Assembly: GCF_022179225.1 (NCBI RefSeq)
Contig: NZ_BPQL01000101.1
Span: 1 to 64,000, forward strand
Reading direction: 5' to 3'
Source: Methylobacterium goesingense
Lineage (GTDB): Bacteria > Pseudomonadota > Alphaproteobacteria > Rhizobiales > Beijerinckiaceae
Length of the DNA: 64,000 nt
In this document: positions 43,880-53,261 of the stretch, in pieces
How the letters are laid out: each line of letters starts with the position of its first letter
Numbering within the stretch: the first letter of the stretch is position 1
Position numbers and translations under genes: made by a program
Notes under the pieces: generated by a model
Told to the model about the DNA's origin: nothing
Seen by the model: the letters and a program-made list of their open reading frames with translations, nothing else
Database searches by the model: none

Positions 43880-46390
43880 ATGACCTCTCTCGACCCGGAA
43901 CGCCCGAGCCACGAGAGGGCTAACCCGCCCAAAGAGGTTCCTGCGGGCCGGACATCCGCCGGTCCCGGCTCCGACGACACGCGCGCCGCCGCCCGCGAAG
44001 CGGCAGCTGCGGCCCGGACCCTCGGCCGGCACCTCGGCGTTCTGGCCGCGGGGGCGGCTCGCGGAGCCGGGCGCCGCGCCGCCGGCGCAGCCCGGGCGGC
44101 CGGGTCGGCCTGGCAGGGACTGGCCGCCCGCTTTCGGAATCGAGCCACGGCCGGGACGTCACCTCTAGCCTCCGACCCGACCGCCAGCGGGCCCGAGCGT
44201 CCTCCGACCTCCGTTCCGGCGCGCCTGCGCCGCCATCCCTGGATCGCCGCCGCCCTGGCGCTGGTCCTCGTGCCTGCCTTATTCCTCGCCGGGCTCGTTC
44301 TCTACAGCTTCGTCACCCTGCCGCCCCTCGGCGGCGTGGTGCCGGAGGCCGGCCAGCGCGCGCTCACCGTCGAGGCCGATGACGGCCGGGTCTTCGCGAC
44401 CCGTGGCGCCTTCCAGGGCCAGAAGCTCACGGCGGCGGAGATGCCGCCCCATCTCGGGCAGGCGATCATCGCCATCGAGGACCGGCGTTTCCGCGAACAC
44501 TGGGGCATCGACCCCCGCGGCCTCCTGCGCGCGGTGTATCGCAACGCCATCGGCGGGGGCGTGCGCGAGGGCGGCTCGACGATCACCCAGCAATACGCCC
44601 GGCTCACCTCCCTGAACCAGGAGAAGACCCTGAGGCGCAAAATCCAGGAGGCGTTCCTGGCCCTGCGCCTCGAGGCGACGATGTCGAAGGACGAGATCCT
44701 CCTCGGCTACCTCAACACCGCCTATTTCGGGGCTGGCGCCTACGGCATCGACGCCGCCGCCCGGCGCTACTTCGGCAAGGGCGCCAAGGCGTTGACCCTG
44801 CCGGAGGCCGCGATGCTGGCCGGCCTCGTCCGCGCGCCCTCGCAACTGGCGCCGACGCGCAACTTCGGTGGCGCCAAGGAGCGCGCCGACGTGGTGCTGC
44901 AGACCATGGTGGAGACCGGCGCCATCACGGCCGCCGAGGCCGACAAGGCCCGCGCCCAGACGATCACCCTCCGCACGCCACCCGAGACGCCGCCGGGGAC
45001 GAACTACTTCCTCGATATGGTCTCGGCGGACGCCAAGAAGCTCGCCGACGCGCCCGGCGACGTCACCGTGCGCACCACCCTCAACCTCGACCTGCAGAGC
45101 CTGGCCGAGGGCGTGGTCGCCCGCCGCCTCGATGCCGAGGGCGCGAAGAAGAAGGCCAGCCAGGGCGCCATGGTGGTGCTCAACAAGGAGGGCGCGATCC
45201 TCGCCATGGTGGGCGGGCGCGACTACGAGGACAGCCAGTTCAACCGCGCCACCCAGGCCAAACGGCAGCCCGGCTCGTTGTTCAAGCTCTTCGTCTACCT
45301 CACGGCCTACGAGAACGGCTTCAATCCCGAGACGGTGCTGGTCGACCGCCCGATCCAGATCGGCGACTGGGAGCCGCAGAACTCCACCGGGCGCTTCAAG
45401 GGGGCGATGCCCCTGCGCAGCGCTTTCGCGCAATCGGTGAACACCGTGGCGGCCCAGCTCGCCGACGAGGTCGGCATCCCGGCCGTGATCGCCACCGCGC
45501 ACCGTATGGGCGTGACCTCGGAATTGCCCAACGTGCCGAGCCTGGCGCTCGGCTCGGCCGAAGTGACCCTGCTGGAGATGACCCGCGCCTACGCGGGGGT
45601 TCTCGCCGGAACCGCGCCGGTGGACACGCACAGCGTCCATGCCATCCGGGGTGCCCAGCCGCAGCCGCTCTACCTGCGCACCGAGGCCAAGGCCGGCACC
45701 GCGATACCCACCGAGAGCCGGGCCATGATGCTCGATTCCCTCCAGGCCGTGGTCGATGGCGGAACCGGCAAGGGCGCCCGTGTCTCAGGCCTGCCGGTGG
45801 GCGGCAAGACCGGGACGACGCAGGATTACCGCGACGCTTGGTTCATCGGCATGACGCCGGATCTGGTCGTCGGGATCTGGGTCGGCAACGACGACAATTC
45901 GTCCATGAACCGCGTCGGCGGCGGCGACCTACCGGCGAGCATCTTCCACGACTTCGTCCAGCGCGCGACGGCGCAATTGGCCAAGGGCCGCAAGCGTCCC
46001 TCCGCCGCCCGTGCCGAACCCGCGCCGGCCCGGGATGTCCCCATCAACCCCGCCCCCGCCGCGAGCCTGCGCGGCGTGCCCGAGGTGATCGACACAGGAA
46101 CCCTGGCCTTCCGGGGCCGAACAATCCGCCTCTTCGGCGTCGACGGAGAGGGTGGGGCCCTCGCTCGCCAGCTCGCCCGCTATCTGCGGCGCCGCGAAGT
46201 CACTTGCGCGCCCCCCGCCGGCACGGAGGCGAAGGCCGAGCAGCTGCGCTGCCAGATCGACGGCGACGACCTCGCCTCCCTGATCCTCACGGCGGGCGGC
46301 GGGCGCGCCGCCGAGGACGCGCCGGCCGATCTCCTGGCCGCCGAGGAGCAGGCGCGCTCGGAGCGCGCCGGCATCTGGGGCCGCCGATAG
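43880..46390 (+). CDS. Class A penicillin-binding protein with C-terminal nuclease-like domain
   Basis: Bifunctional peptidoglycan synthase of 836 residues. An Ala/Arg-rich cytoplasmic N terminus (1-115) precedes a transmembrane helix (about 118-142). The GT51 glycosyltransferase domain (about 165-345) has AIEDRRFREHWGIDP and GGSTITQQYARL. The transpeptidase domain (about 385-680) has SLFK (Ser near 464), SVN and KTGTT. The last ~100 residues (RTIRLFGVDGEGG ... EEQARSERAGIWGRR) resemble a staphylococcal-nuclease fold, but the Glu of the usual DTPE motif is missing. It converges on a broken gene with a 6-bp gap. Confidence 0.9.
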   Translation: MTSLDPERPSHERANPPKEVPAGRTSAGPGSDDTRAAAREAAAAARTLGRHLGVLAAGAARGAGRRAAGAARAAGSAWQGLAARFRNRATAGTSPLASDPTASGPERPPTSVPARLRRHPWIAAALALVLVPALFLAGLVLYSFVTLPPLGGVVPEAGQRALTVEADDGRVFATRGAFQGQKLTAAEMPPHLGQAIIAIEDRRFREHWGIDPRGLLRAVYRNAIGGGVREGGSTITQQYARLTSLNQEKTLRRKIQEAFLALRLEATMSKDEILLGYLNTAYFGAGAYGIDAAARRYFGKGAKALTLPEAAMLAGLVRAPSQLAPTRNFGGAKERADVVLQTMVETGAITAAEADKARAQTITLRTPPETPPGTNYFLDMVSADAKKLADAPGDVTVRTTLNLDLQSLAEGVVARRLDAEGAKKKASQGAMVVLNKEGAILAMVGGRDYEDSQFNRATQAKRQPGSLFKLFVYLTAYENGFNPETVLVDRPIQIGDWEPQNSTGRFKGAMPLRSAFAQSVNTVAAQLADEVGIPAVIATAHRMGVTSELPNVPSLALGSAEVTLLEMTRAYAGVLAGTAPVDTHSVHAIRGAQPQPLYLRTEAKAGTAIPTESRAMMLDSLQAVVDGGTGKGARVSGLPVGGKTGTTQDYRDAWFIGMTPDLVVGIWVGNDDNSSMNRVGGGDLPASIFHDFVQRATAQLAKGRKRPSAARAEPAPARDVPINPAPAASLRGVPEVIDTGTLAFRGRTIRLFGVDGEGGALARQLARYLRRREVTCAPPAGTEAKAEQLRCQIDGDDLASLILTAGGGRAAEDAPADLLAAEEQARSERAGIWGRR

Positions 46391-46430
46391 CGCGCCTCAG
46401 GGTGCGGGTCGACTCTCCGGGGCAGTCGAC

Positions 46431-46460
46431 GTCGCCTCAGTCTTGGTCGCCTCAGTCTTG
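46431..46460. repeat. Tandem 15-bp repeat (two copies)
   Basis: GTCGCCTCAGTCTTG occurs twice in a row and encodes KTEAT-KTEAT near the C terminus of the broken secreted-protein gene. Confidence 0.9.
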
Positions 46461-47232
46461 GACGAGACGAGCGAGAAGGCCTGCGGCACCTCGACGGTGC
46501 GGCCGTTGATCTTGTCCTTCAGGACGTAGACCAGGGTGTAGCTGCCCGGGCGAAGGTGGCTGAGCGTCACATCGGAGTTCAGGTAGAAGGCGTCGATGCT
46601 CTGGTCCGCGTTGAGGGTGATGTCGTTGTCCGACATGCCCTTCTTGCCGCCCAGCACCTCGCCGCTCTGGGTCCGGACTTCCATGTCGACGGTGACGCCG
46701 GCCTGCCTCTGACCGCCGGCGAGAGGTTTCTCGGACTGCCCGACGGGCTCGACATAGCTGAACAGGACCTCGCCTTCCTGGAACACGTTCGACGGGCGAA
46801 CGTCCACATCGCCGAAGTACCGCGCCGCCCGGGTCACGAACACCGCCCTGCGTACGCCGTAGGGTTGGAGAGGCCTGGTTTCCGCAGCGGCTGCGGCGGC
46901 GGGGGGCGATGCGGGGGCAGGCTTGGCCTGTGGGGCAGCGGCGGCCTGCTGCGCCTTGTCCATGGCGGCGGCGAAGTCCTCGGGCGACTTGTCGATGAAG
47001 AGGTTCATCGGTTCCGCCATCCGGCTCTCGCTGCCCGGGGGCGGACAGGCGGGCATGTCCTTCATCACCTCCTTCAACTGGTCCTGATAAGGCGCCATCT
47101 CCGCGCGCAGGGGCACCATTTTCCGCTCGATGGCCTCGCGTTGCCGGCTGGTCGTGGCGATGTCGCAATCCTGGATCGTCTTCTGGAGGATGGTGCCGAA
47201 AAGGTAGGCCGCGAGCCGCGTCTCGTTTGGCC

Positions 47233-47268
47233 CTTCGGGGGCTTCGGGGGCTTCGGGGGCTGCGGGGG
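47233..47268. repeat. Tandem 9-bp repeat (four units)
   Basis: CTTCGGGGG is repeated three times exactly, then once as CTGCGGGGG. On the minus strand it encodes an Ala-Pro-Glu linker in the same broken gene. The units are multiples of three, so frame is kept. Confidence 0.9.
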
Positions 47269-47550
47269 CTGCGGCTTTCGGCGCGGCCGGCGTGCCGGCG
47301 TCGGCCATGGCCTTGTCGCCGGTCGCGGGTTTGGCCGCGCTGTTGCCGGCCCAGAAGCTTCCGGTCTCGGCGGCGACGCGCACGCTCGCCATGATGGCGG
47401 CCAGACCCGTCTCGTTCTCCTCGCGCTCCTCCGTCGAGCCCCATAGGGTGACGATCGCGAAGCGGTCGCGGCTGGCGCTGAGGATGATGAAGTCGACGAT
47501 TGTCTTACTGCCGCTCTTCGTCTTGGTGTCGTAGCGGACGACGCGGCCCG

Positions 47551-47566
47551 GCGTACCGGCGTACCG
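47551..47566. repeat. 8-bp tandem duplication causing frameshift
   Basis: GCGTACCG stands twice head-to-tail. Eight is not a multiple of three, and the two halves of the gene are out of frame exactly here. Confidence 0.85.
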
Positions 47567-47919
47567 GCGAAGTCGAGCGTGCTTTCCTTCGGCGTGTTGA
47601 CGACGATCTTCTGCTTTTTCATCCACTCCCGGTACGACTTGAGGGTCGTCTCCAGGTCCGAGCGTGCACCGTAATTGATGTAGACGGCGACGGTTTCGTC
47701 CGGAGGCAGCACCTGGATGCCGTCATCGATCTCCTTCGTGGTCCAACCGTCGGGGACGTTCAGCGTCACGGCCGGATTCTTCACCGGAACCGCGACCTCG
47801 GCCGCCCAGGGGCTCGCCGCGAGCCACCCGAGCAGCGTGGCCGCCAACACAGGGGCTCGCGCAAGCCGCGCGGCATCGCTCAGCAGGATCGACAGACCGC
47901 TTTGCTTGATGGATTGCAT

Positions 47920-48464
47920 CGGATCAAAACTCTTGCGTCCCAGTGACGAGGCGGAATGAATTCTTCGACGCGCCGGCATCACCGCCTTGGATCGCACCAG
48001 CGGAAGCAAGTCCGAAGAAATTCGCCGCTGACGTTACCATCCTTCACGCGCCTCAGAGGATGGCCCGGGTTTCGGATGTCGCGAATGCTTGTCTCAGCGT
48101 CCCTAAGTTTTGGGCGACCAGCCGCCTCATGTGGCAAGTCGGCGACTGAGGCGTGCCGACGTACCATCACGCGTGCCGTTGCCGCCCCGCGACATCCTCC
48201 TCCAGCATCGCGAGGGCGCTCATCCCGAGACCGGCACGACGGGGCAGGGCACTCTCCAAACCGCCACGAATGCACGGGTGGATGTCGGGACTGGGATCAT
48301 GCGACGGCGGTGATGGTATCGGCGATCCGCCGAGCTTGCGTTTCCCATGCGGGCGTTCGCAACGCCGTAGGATTCGTAGCCGAGAAGGACCGTATTCCCG
48401 AGGGTCCGTCTCACGCCCCGCGGCGCCCGTCATTCGTCGCATGCTTCCATCGGAGGAGGACCTC
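47920..48464. other. Gene-free stretch
   Basis: 545 bp between the broken secreted-protein gene (minus) and a small membrane-protein gene (plus). The open frames here lack ribosome sites, known domains and convincing codon use. It must contain both promoters, but I see no strong -35/-10 pair. Confidence 0.4.
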
Positions 48465-48809
48465 ATGGCATCGATCCGAGATCGCCCGGCCTGCCTCTCG
48501 CTCCGGAGTTTCGGCATCCGGTTCGCGGCCGCCGGGTTGCTGGCGATCCTGTTCCTCGCGCTGATGGCGGCGGCGGGTCACGCGTTCGCGCTGTTCGGCC
48601 TCGTCGCGATCCTGCCGGGCATGCTCCTCGCCCTCCTGCTCCTACCCATCGCGGATCTCACGCAGGTCCCGCGCTGGTTCATGTCGGATGCGATGTTCGA
48701 AGGGCCCGGCCTCTATCTCCTCCTGAGCCTGATCTCCTCCATCGTGTTCTGGTGGGGCGTCGCGTTCGTCCTTCTGAGCCGTCATGTGAAGCAGAACGAT
48801 CGGCGTTGA
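48465..48809 (+). CDS. Small membrane protein of unknown function
   Basis: A 114-residue protein with three predicted helices (AAAGLLAILFLALMAAAGHAFALFGLVAILPGMLLALLLLPIADL, then LYLLLSLISSIVFWWGVAFVLL) and basic ends. The ATG follows GGAGGAGG at 5-6 nt, a strong ribosome site, which makes a real gene likely. No family recognised and no partner gene adjacent. Confidence 0.7.
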   Translation: MASIRDRPACLSLRSFGIRFAAAGLLAILFLALMAAAGHAFALFGLVAILPGMLLALLLLPIADLTQVPRWFMSDAMFEGPGLYLLLSLISSIVFWWGVAFVLLSRHVKQNDRR

Positions 48810-48904
48810 GCCCGCGACGGTCCCGCCACCCCGGGAGGCGCCGCCCCGAGATCCCACGTATCGCTCAAGAGTGGCCCTCGCTTGGAAGAGGGTTCTGCCG
48901 GCCC

Positions 48905-48935
48905 TTGACCTTCCCATGATGGGAAGCCCCACATG
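48905..48935 (+). promoter_or_regulatory. CueR-type copper-responsive promoter of copA
   Basis: A -35 box TTGACC (48905-48910) overlaps the dyad CTTCCCA-TGA-TGGGAAG (48910-48926), the layout of MerR/CueR promoters. The -10 expected at 19 bp would fall at 48930-48935 (CACATG, weak). A CueR-like gene lies in the same operon. Confidence 0.75.
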
Positions 48936-51425
48936 GGGCATATGGACAAGCGCTCAACCCTCGATTCCGAAACGCCCGGCACCGGCCGCCGGCTCAGCCT
49001 TCCGGTGCAGGGTCTCTCCTGCGCGTCGTGTGTCGGGCGTGTGGAGCGTGCCCTCCAGGGCCTGCCCGGCGCTTCGGATGTCTCCGTCAACCTCGCGACC
49101 GGTCGAGCCGACCTGCGCCTGAACGGATCGGGTGCCGCGGCCGTCGAGGCCATCGCGCGCGCGGGCTACACCGTGCCGGAGGCCGTGGAGGTGATTGCGG
49201 TGGCGGGCCTGTCGTGTGCCTCCTGCGTCGTCCGCGTCGAGCGGGCCCTCTCGGAGGTGCCCGGTGTCACGAGTGCGTCGGTCAACCTCGCCACGGGTCG
49301 CGCCGAGATCCGTTACCCGGAGGGATCGGTGTCGCGAGCGGACCTCGAGGCCGCCGTGAGTCGGGCCGGCTACGAGCCGCTGGTCGCCGCAGAGGTCCCG
49401 GGCGACGCGGGTGCCGACCGGCAGGCGGAGGAGGCCGCGCGCCTGCGCCGTGATCTGATGCGTGCCGCCGCTCTCTCCGCGCCGGTCGTCGTTCTCGACA
49501 TGGGCGGCCATCTCGTGTCGGCCTTCGCCCACGCGGTGCATGGCGCCCTGGGGGGCATGGGCGTCGGGCTTCTTCAGGCCGCCCTCGCCACCCTGGTGCT
49601 CGCCGGGCCCGGCGCCCGCTTCTTCCGCCGGGGCCTGCCGAACCTGCTGCGCGGACATCCGGACATGAATGCCCTGGTGGCGCTCGGTGCCGGTGCTGCC
49701 TATCTGTATTCCCTGGTCTCGGTGCTGGTGCCGGCGGTGCTGCCTGCCGGCACGGCGCACCTCTACTTCGAGGCCGCTGTCCTCATCGTCACCCTGATCC
49801 TGCTTGGACGCACTCTGGAAGCCGGAGCCAAGGGCCGCACGGGCGAGGCCATCGCCCGCCTCGCCGGCCTCGCCCCCGCCACCGCCCGCGTGATCCGTGA
49901 CGGCGTCGAAATCGAGGTGCCGCAAGGGCGCCTCGCGGTGGGCGACGTGGTCCGGGTCCGGCCCGGCGAGCGGATCGCCGCCGACGGGATCCTGGTGGCG
50001 GGCGCGAGCTACGTGGACGAGAGCATGGTCACGGGCGAGCCGATGCCGGTGGCCAAGGCGGTGGACGATGCCGTGGTGGGCGGGACCCTAAACACCCACG
50101 GCAGCTTCGACCTGCGGGTGACCACCATCGGGTCCGAGACCGTGCTGGCGCGCATCGTCCGTATGGTCGAGGCCGCGCAGGGCGCAAAGCTTCCGATTCA
50201 GGCTCTGGTCGACCGGGTGACGGGCTGGTTCGTGCCCGCCGTGATCGGGGCCGCCTTCCTCACCTTCCTGAGTTGGCTCGCCCTCGGCCCGAGCCCGAGC
50301 CTCGGCCTTGCCCTGGTCAACGCCATCGCGGTGCTCATCATCGCCTGTCCCTGCGCCATGGGGCTGGCGACGCCGACCTCCATCATGGTCGGCACCGGCC
50401 GGGCGGCGCAGTTGGGCGTACTCTTTCGCGGCGGCACCGCCCTGCAGCGCTTGCGCGACGTCCGGGTCGTCGCCCTCGACAAGACGGGCACGCTCACGGA
50501 AGGGCGGCCGACCCTCACCGACCTGATCCCGGCGCCCGGCCACGACGCCGACGACACCCTTCGCCTCGCCGCCAGCCTCGAGACGCGTTCCGAGCACCCG
50601 ATCGCCCGCTGCATCGTTTCGGCGGCCGAGGCGCGGGGACTGACGCTCGGGACCGTCGCGGCTTTCGCAGCGGAGCCGGGCTTCGGCATCACCGGCACGG
50701 TCGACGGACGGCTCGTCGTGGTCGGGACCCGGCGCTTTCTCGACCGGTTGGGTATCCCGGCGGACGCCTTGAGCGACGCGGCCGGACGGCTGGAAGGCGA
50801 GGGCCGCAGCCCCCTCTACACCGCGATCGACGGGCGCCTTGCAGCCCTGGTAGCGGTGGCCGACCCGATCAAGACCGGGGCGGCCGAGGCCGTAGCGGCC
50901 CTGCGGGCACGCGGCCTCGTCGTGGCGATGATCACCGGGGACGGGCGCGGGACCGCCGAGGGTGTCGCACGCCGCCTCGGCATCGCGGAGATCGCGGCCG
51001 AAATCCTGCCCGGCGGCAAGGTCGAGGCGGTCCATGCCCTGCGGGCGCGGCACGGTCCCGTCGCTTTCGTAGGTGACGGCATCAACGACGCACCCGCCCT
51101 CGCGGAGGCCGATGTCGGCCTCGCCATCGGCACCGGCACCGACATCGCGGTGGAGAGCGCCGACGTGGTGCTGATGTCCGGAGCGCTGGCGGGCATCGTC
51201 ACCGCCATCGAACTCTCGCACGCGGTGATGCGCAACATCCGCCAGAACCTGTTCTGGGCCTTTGCCTACAACGTCGCGCTGATTCCCGTCGCCGCCGGCC
51301 TGCTCCACGCTTTCGGGGGACCACTGCTTTCGCCCGTCCTGGCGGCCGGCGCCATGGCCCTGTCGAGCGTCTTCGTGCTCGCCAATGCCCTGCGCTTGCG
51401 CCGAGTGGCAGGGGCGGCATCGTGA
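48933..51425 (+). CDS. copA: Cu(I)-exporting P1B-type ATPase
   Basis: ATP-driven copper exporter of 830 residues. Two N-terminal metal-binding domains both carry GLSCASC (at about residues 28 and 93). Eight helices include the CPC motif in [15 protein letters not shown]. The actuator has a TGEP loop, the phosphorylation site is DKTGT, the nucleotide domain has SEHPIA and the hinge is GDGINDAP. Start is ATG 48933 or ATG 48942; the promoter position may favour the second. Its stop overlaps the cueR-like gene by 4 nt, so the pump and its sensor are one operon. Confidence 0.95.
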   Translation: MGHMDKRSTLDSETPGTGRRLSLPVQGLSCASCVGRVERALQGLPGASDVSVNLATGRADLRLNGSGAAAVEAIARAGYTVPEAVEVIAVAGLSCASCVVRVERALSEVPGVTSASVNLATGRAEIRYPEGSVSRADLEAAVSRAGYEPLVAAEVPGDAGADRQAEEAARLRRDLMRAAALSAPVVVLDMGGHLVSAFAHAVHGALGGMGVGLLQAALATLVLAGPGARFFRRGLPNLLRGHPDMNALVALGAGAAYLYSLVSVLVPAVLPAGTAHLYFEAAVLIVTLILLGRTLEAGAKGRTGEAIARLAGLAPATARVIRDGVEIEVPQGRLAVGDVVRVRPGERIAADGILVAGASYVDESMVTGEPMPVAKAVDDAVVGGTLNTHGSFDLRVTTIGSETVLARIVRMVEAAQGAKLPIQALVDRVTGWFVPAVIGAAFLTFLSWLALGPSPSLGLALVNAIAVLIIACPCAMGLATPTSIMVGTGRAAQLGVLFRGGTALQRLRDVRVVALDKTGTLTEGRPTLTDLIPAPGHDADDTLRLAASLETRSEHPIARCIVSAAEARGLTLGTVAAFAAEPGFGITGTVDGRLVVVGTRRFLDRLGIPADALSDAAGRLEGEGRSPLYTAIDGRLAALVAVADPIKTGAAEAVAALRARGLVVAMITGDGRGTAEGVARRLGIAEIAAEILPGGKVEAVHALRARHGPVAFVGDGINDAPALAEADVGLAIGTGTDIAVESADVVLMSGALAGIVTAIELSHAVMRNIRQNLFWAFAYNVALIPVAAGLLHAFGGPLLSPVLAAGAMALSSVFVLANALRLRRVAGAAS

Positions 51426-51841
51426 GCGCGGGCGCTGTCACCATCGGCGAGGCCGCCCGCGCCACAGGCGTCTCGGCCAAGATGATCCGCTATTATGAGG
51501 AGACCGGCCTCATTGCCCCGGCCGCCCGCACGGCGAGCGGCTACCGGCTCTACGCGGAAGCCGATCTGCACGCCCTGCGCTTCGTGCGTCGTGCCCGCGA
51601 CCTCGGATTTTCCGTGGAGGACATCCGGGCGCTCCTCGCGCTCTGGCACGACCGCGCGCGGGCGAGTGCGCAGGTGCGCACCCTTGCACTGTCCCACGTG
51701 TCCGACCTGCGCCGGCGCATCGAGGCTCTCGAGGGCATGGCCCGCACGCTGGAAAACCTCGCCGCCCACTGCGTCGGCGACGCACGGCCCGATTGTCCGA
51801 TCCTCGATGATCTCGCCGCCGGTCCGCACGCCGATTCCTGA
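51422..51841 (+). CDS. cueR: CueR-type MerR-family copper-responsive regulator
   Basis: A 139-residue MerR protein. The helix-turn-helix is [25 protein letters not shown], followed by the dimerisation helix. The C-terminal metal loop [12 protein letters not shown] holds the two Cys that bind Cu(I) in CueR. It begins with GTG overlapping the copA stop and would act on the dyad in the copA promoter, so it also controls its own synthesis. Confidence 0.92.
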   Translation: MSAGAVTIGEAARATGVSAKMIRYYEETGLIAPAARTASGYRLYAEADLHALRFVRRARDLGFSVEDIRALLALWHDRARASAQVRTLALSHVSDLRRRIEALEGMARTLENLAAHCVGDARPDCPILDDLAAGPHADS

Positions 51842-52025
51842 CTCGAAACGCTGCGTCTCCGAGCGGCCCGAGACACCGGAGGACGGGCTTCGAGCCTGCG
51901 AAGCAGCGCTTCGTCGGCATCGGGCGCGTTGACCGCGCCTCTGGCCTCTTGTTTGCTGCGCGTGCGCCGTCGCAACCCCGGCGCGTCCCACCCTGAGAGC
52001 CGTCGCCTCTCGAAAGTCGCTTCCC

Positions 52026-53198
52026 ATGCCCGTCTTCGACCGGATCGCCGCCTTCGCGGACGAGATCGCCGCTTGGCGCCACGATCTCCACGCGCATCCC
52101 GAACTGCAATACGACGTCCACCGCACGGCCGGGTTCGTGGCCGACAAGCTGCGGGACTTCGGCTGCGACGAGGTCGCCACCGGCATCGGCCGCACCGGGG
52201 TGGTCGGGGTGATCCGAGGCCGCTGCCACGGCTCCAACCGCGCCATCGGCCTGCGCGCCGACATGGATGCCCTGCCGATCGAGGAGGTGCGCGATCTTCC
52301 CTACCGTTCCACCGTGCCGGGCAAGATGCACGCCTGCGGGCATGACGGGCACACCGCGATGCTGCTCGGCGCCGCCAAGTACCTCGCCGAGACCCGCGAC
52401 TTCGACGGCACGGCGGTGCTGATCTTCCAGCCCGCGGAGGAGGGCGGTGGCGGTGGCGAAGCCATGGTCCGGGACGGGATGATGGAGCGCTTCGGCGTCG
52501 AGACCGTCTACGGCATGCACAACATCCCGGGTCAGGCCTTGGGAACCTTCGCGATCCGGTCGGGCCCGATCATGGCGTCCACCGACCGCTTCACCATCAC
52601 CATCGCGGGCAAGGGCGGGCACGCAGCCCAGCCGCACCACGCCATCGACAGCGTCCTGGTGGCGAGCCACGTCATCACCGCGCTGCAATCGGTGGTGTCG
52701 CGCAACGTCGATCCCCTCGAGAGCGCGGTGGTCTCGGTCTGCGCCCTGGAGGCCGGGGAAGCCTTCAACGTGCTGCCGCAATGCGTGACCTTGCGGGGCA
52801 CGATGCGAGCGCTCTCGAAGCCGATGCGGACCTTGATCCAGGACCGCCTCGTCGAGGTCGTCACCCATGTGCCGCGTGCTTTCGGAGCGACGGGCACCAT
52901 CGACTTCAACAGCGGTTACCCCGTCACCGAGAACCACCCGGCCGAGACGGGTTTCATCGCCGACGTCGCCGCGAGCCTCGTCGGCGAGGCGGCCGTCGAC
53001 CGGGCGGTGGCCCCCATGATGGCGGCCGAGGATTTCTCCTACATGCTCGCCCACCGCCCCGGCGCCTACATCTTCCTCGGGAACGGTGACAGCGCCGGAC
53101 TGCACCACCCGGAATACGACTTCAACGACGCCGCCGCCCCATACGGCGCCTCGCTCTGGGCGCGAGTAATCGAGGCCGGGTTGCCGATCCGCGAATAA
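52026..53198 (+). CDS. M20 family amidohydrolase (hippurate hydrolase/aminoacylase-like)
   Basis: Zinc-dependent N-acyl-amino-acid amidohydrolase family, 390 residues. Metal motifs include WRHDLHAHPELQYDVHRTA, GLRADMDALPI, MHACGHDGHTAMLLGAA, the catalytic Glu pair in FQPAEEGGGGG and MHNIPG. The inserted dimerisation domain runs from about 185 to 295. The ATG at 52026 is the normal family start. It stands alone, 184 bp after cueR, in a gap with no feature I can support; the substrate is unknown. Confidence 0.9.
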   Translation: MPVFDRIAAFADEIAAWRHDLHAHPELQYDVHRTAGFVADKLRDFGCDEVATGIGRTGVVGVIRGRCHGSNRAIGLRADMDALPIEEVRDLPYRSTVPGKMHACGHDGHTAMLLGAAKYLAETRDFDGTAVLIFQPAEEGGGGGEAMVRDGMMERFGVETVYGMHNIPGQALGTFAIRSGPIMASTDRFTITIAGKGGHAAQPHHAIDSVLVASHVITALQSVVSRNVDPLESAVVSVCALEAGEAFNVLPQCVTLRGTMRALSKPMRTLIQDRLVEVVTHVPRAFGATGTIDFNSGYPVTENHPAETGFIADVAASLVGEAAVDRAVAPMMAAEDFSYMLAHRPGAYIFLGNGDSAGLHHPEYDFNDAAAPYGASLWARVIEAGLPIRE

Positions 53199-53212
53199 GC
53201 GACCTTTGCCAG

Positions 53213-53238
53213 CGCCGGCCCGTCATAACGGGCCGGCG
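53213..53238. terminator. Bidirectional terminator hairpin
   Basis: Perfect 10-bp stem CGCCGGCCCG/CGGGCCGGCG with the loop TCATAA, then TTCT, in the 63-bp gap between the convergent amidohydrolase and truB genes. Confidence 0.7.
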
Positions 53239-53261
53239 TTCTCGTGCGTTATCCAGCCCGA

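Larger units (their letters stand above)
46397..47919 (-). pseudogene. Secreted protein gene broken by an 8-bp tandem duplication
   Basis: N terminus (from ATG 47919) has a signal peptide and PAVTLNVPDGWTTKEIDDGIQVLPPDETVAVYINYG, in one frame up to DFAGTP. The rest (GRVVRYDTKTKSGSK ... to 46397) is in another frame. The switch is at 47551-47566, where GCGTACCG stands twice; removing one copy restores 504 codons. Function unknown. The middle is Ala/Pro/Glu-rich and the C-terminal 160 residues (VRRAVFVTRAARYFGDVDVRPSNVF ... SYTLVYVLKDKINGRTVEVPQAFSL) look like a beta-rich domain. Two further short tandem repeats lie inside. Confidence 0.75.

Noticed and set aside
47943-48149. A 68-codon frame upstream of the small membrane protein
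   Set aside because: No ribosome site, no family match and many overlapping alternative frames.
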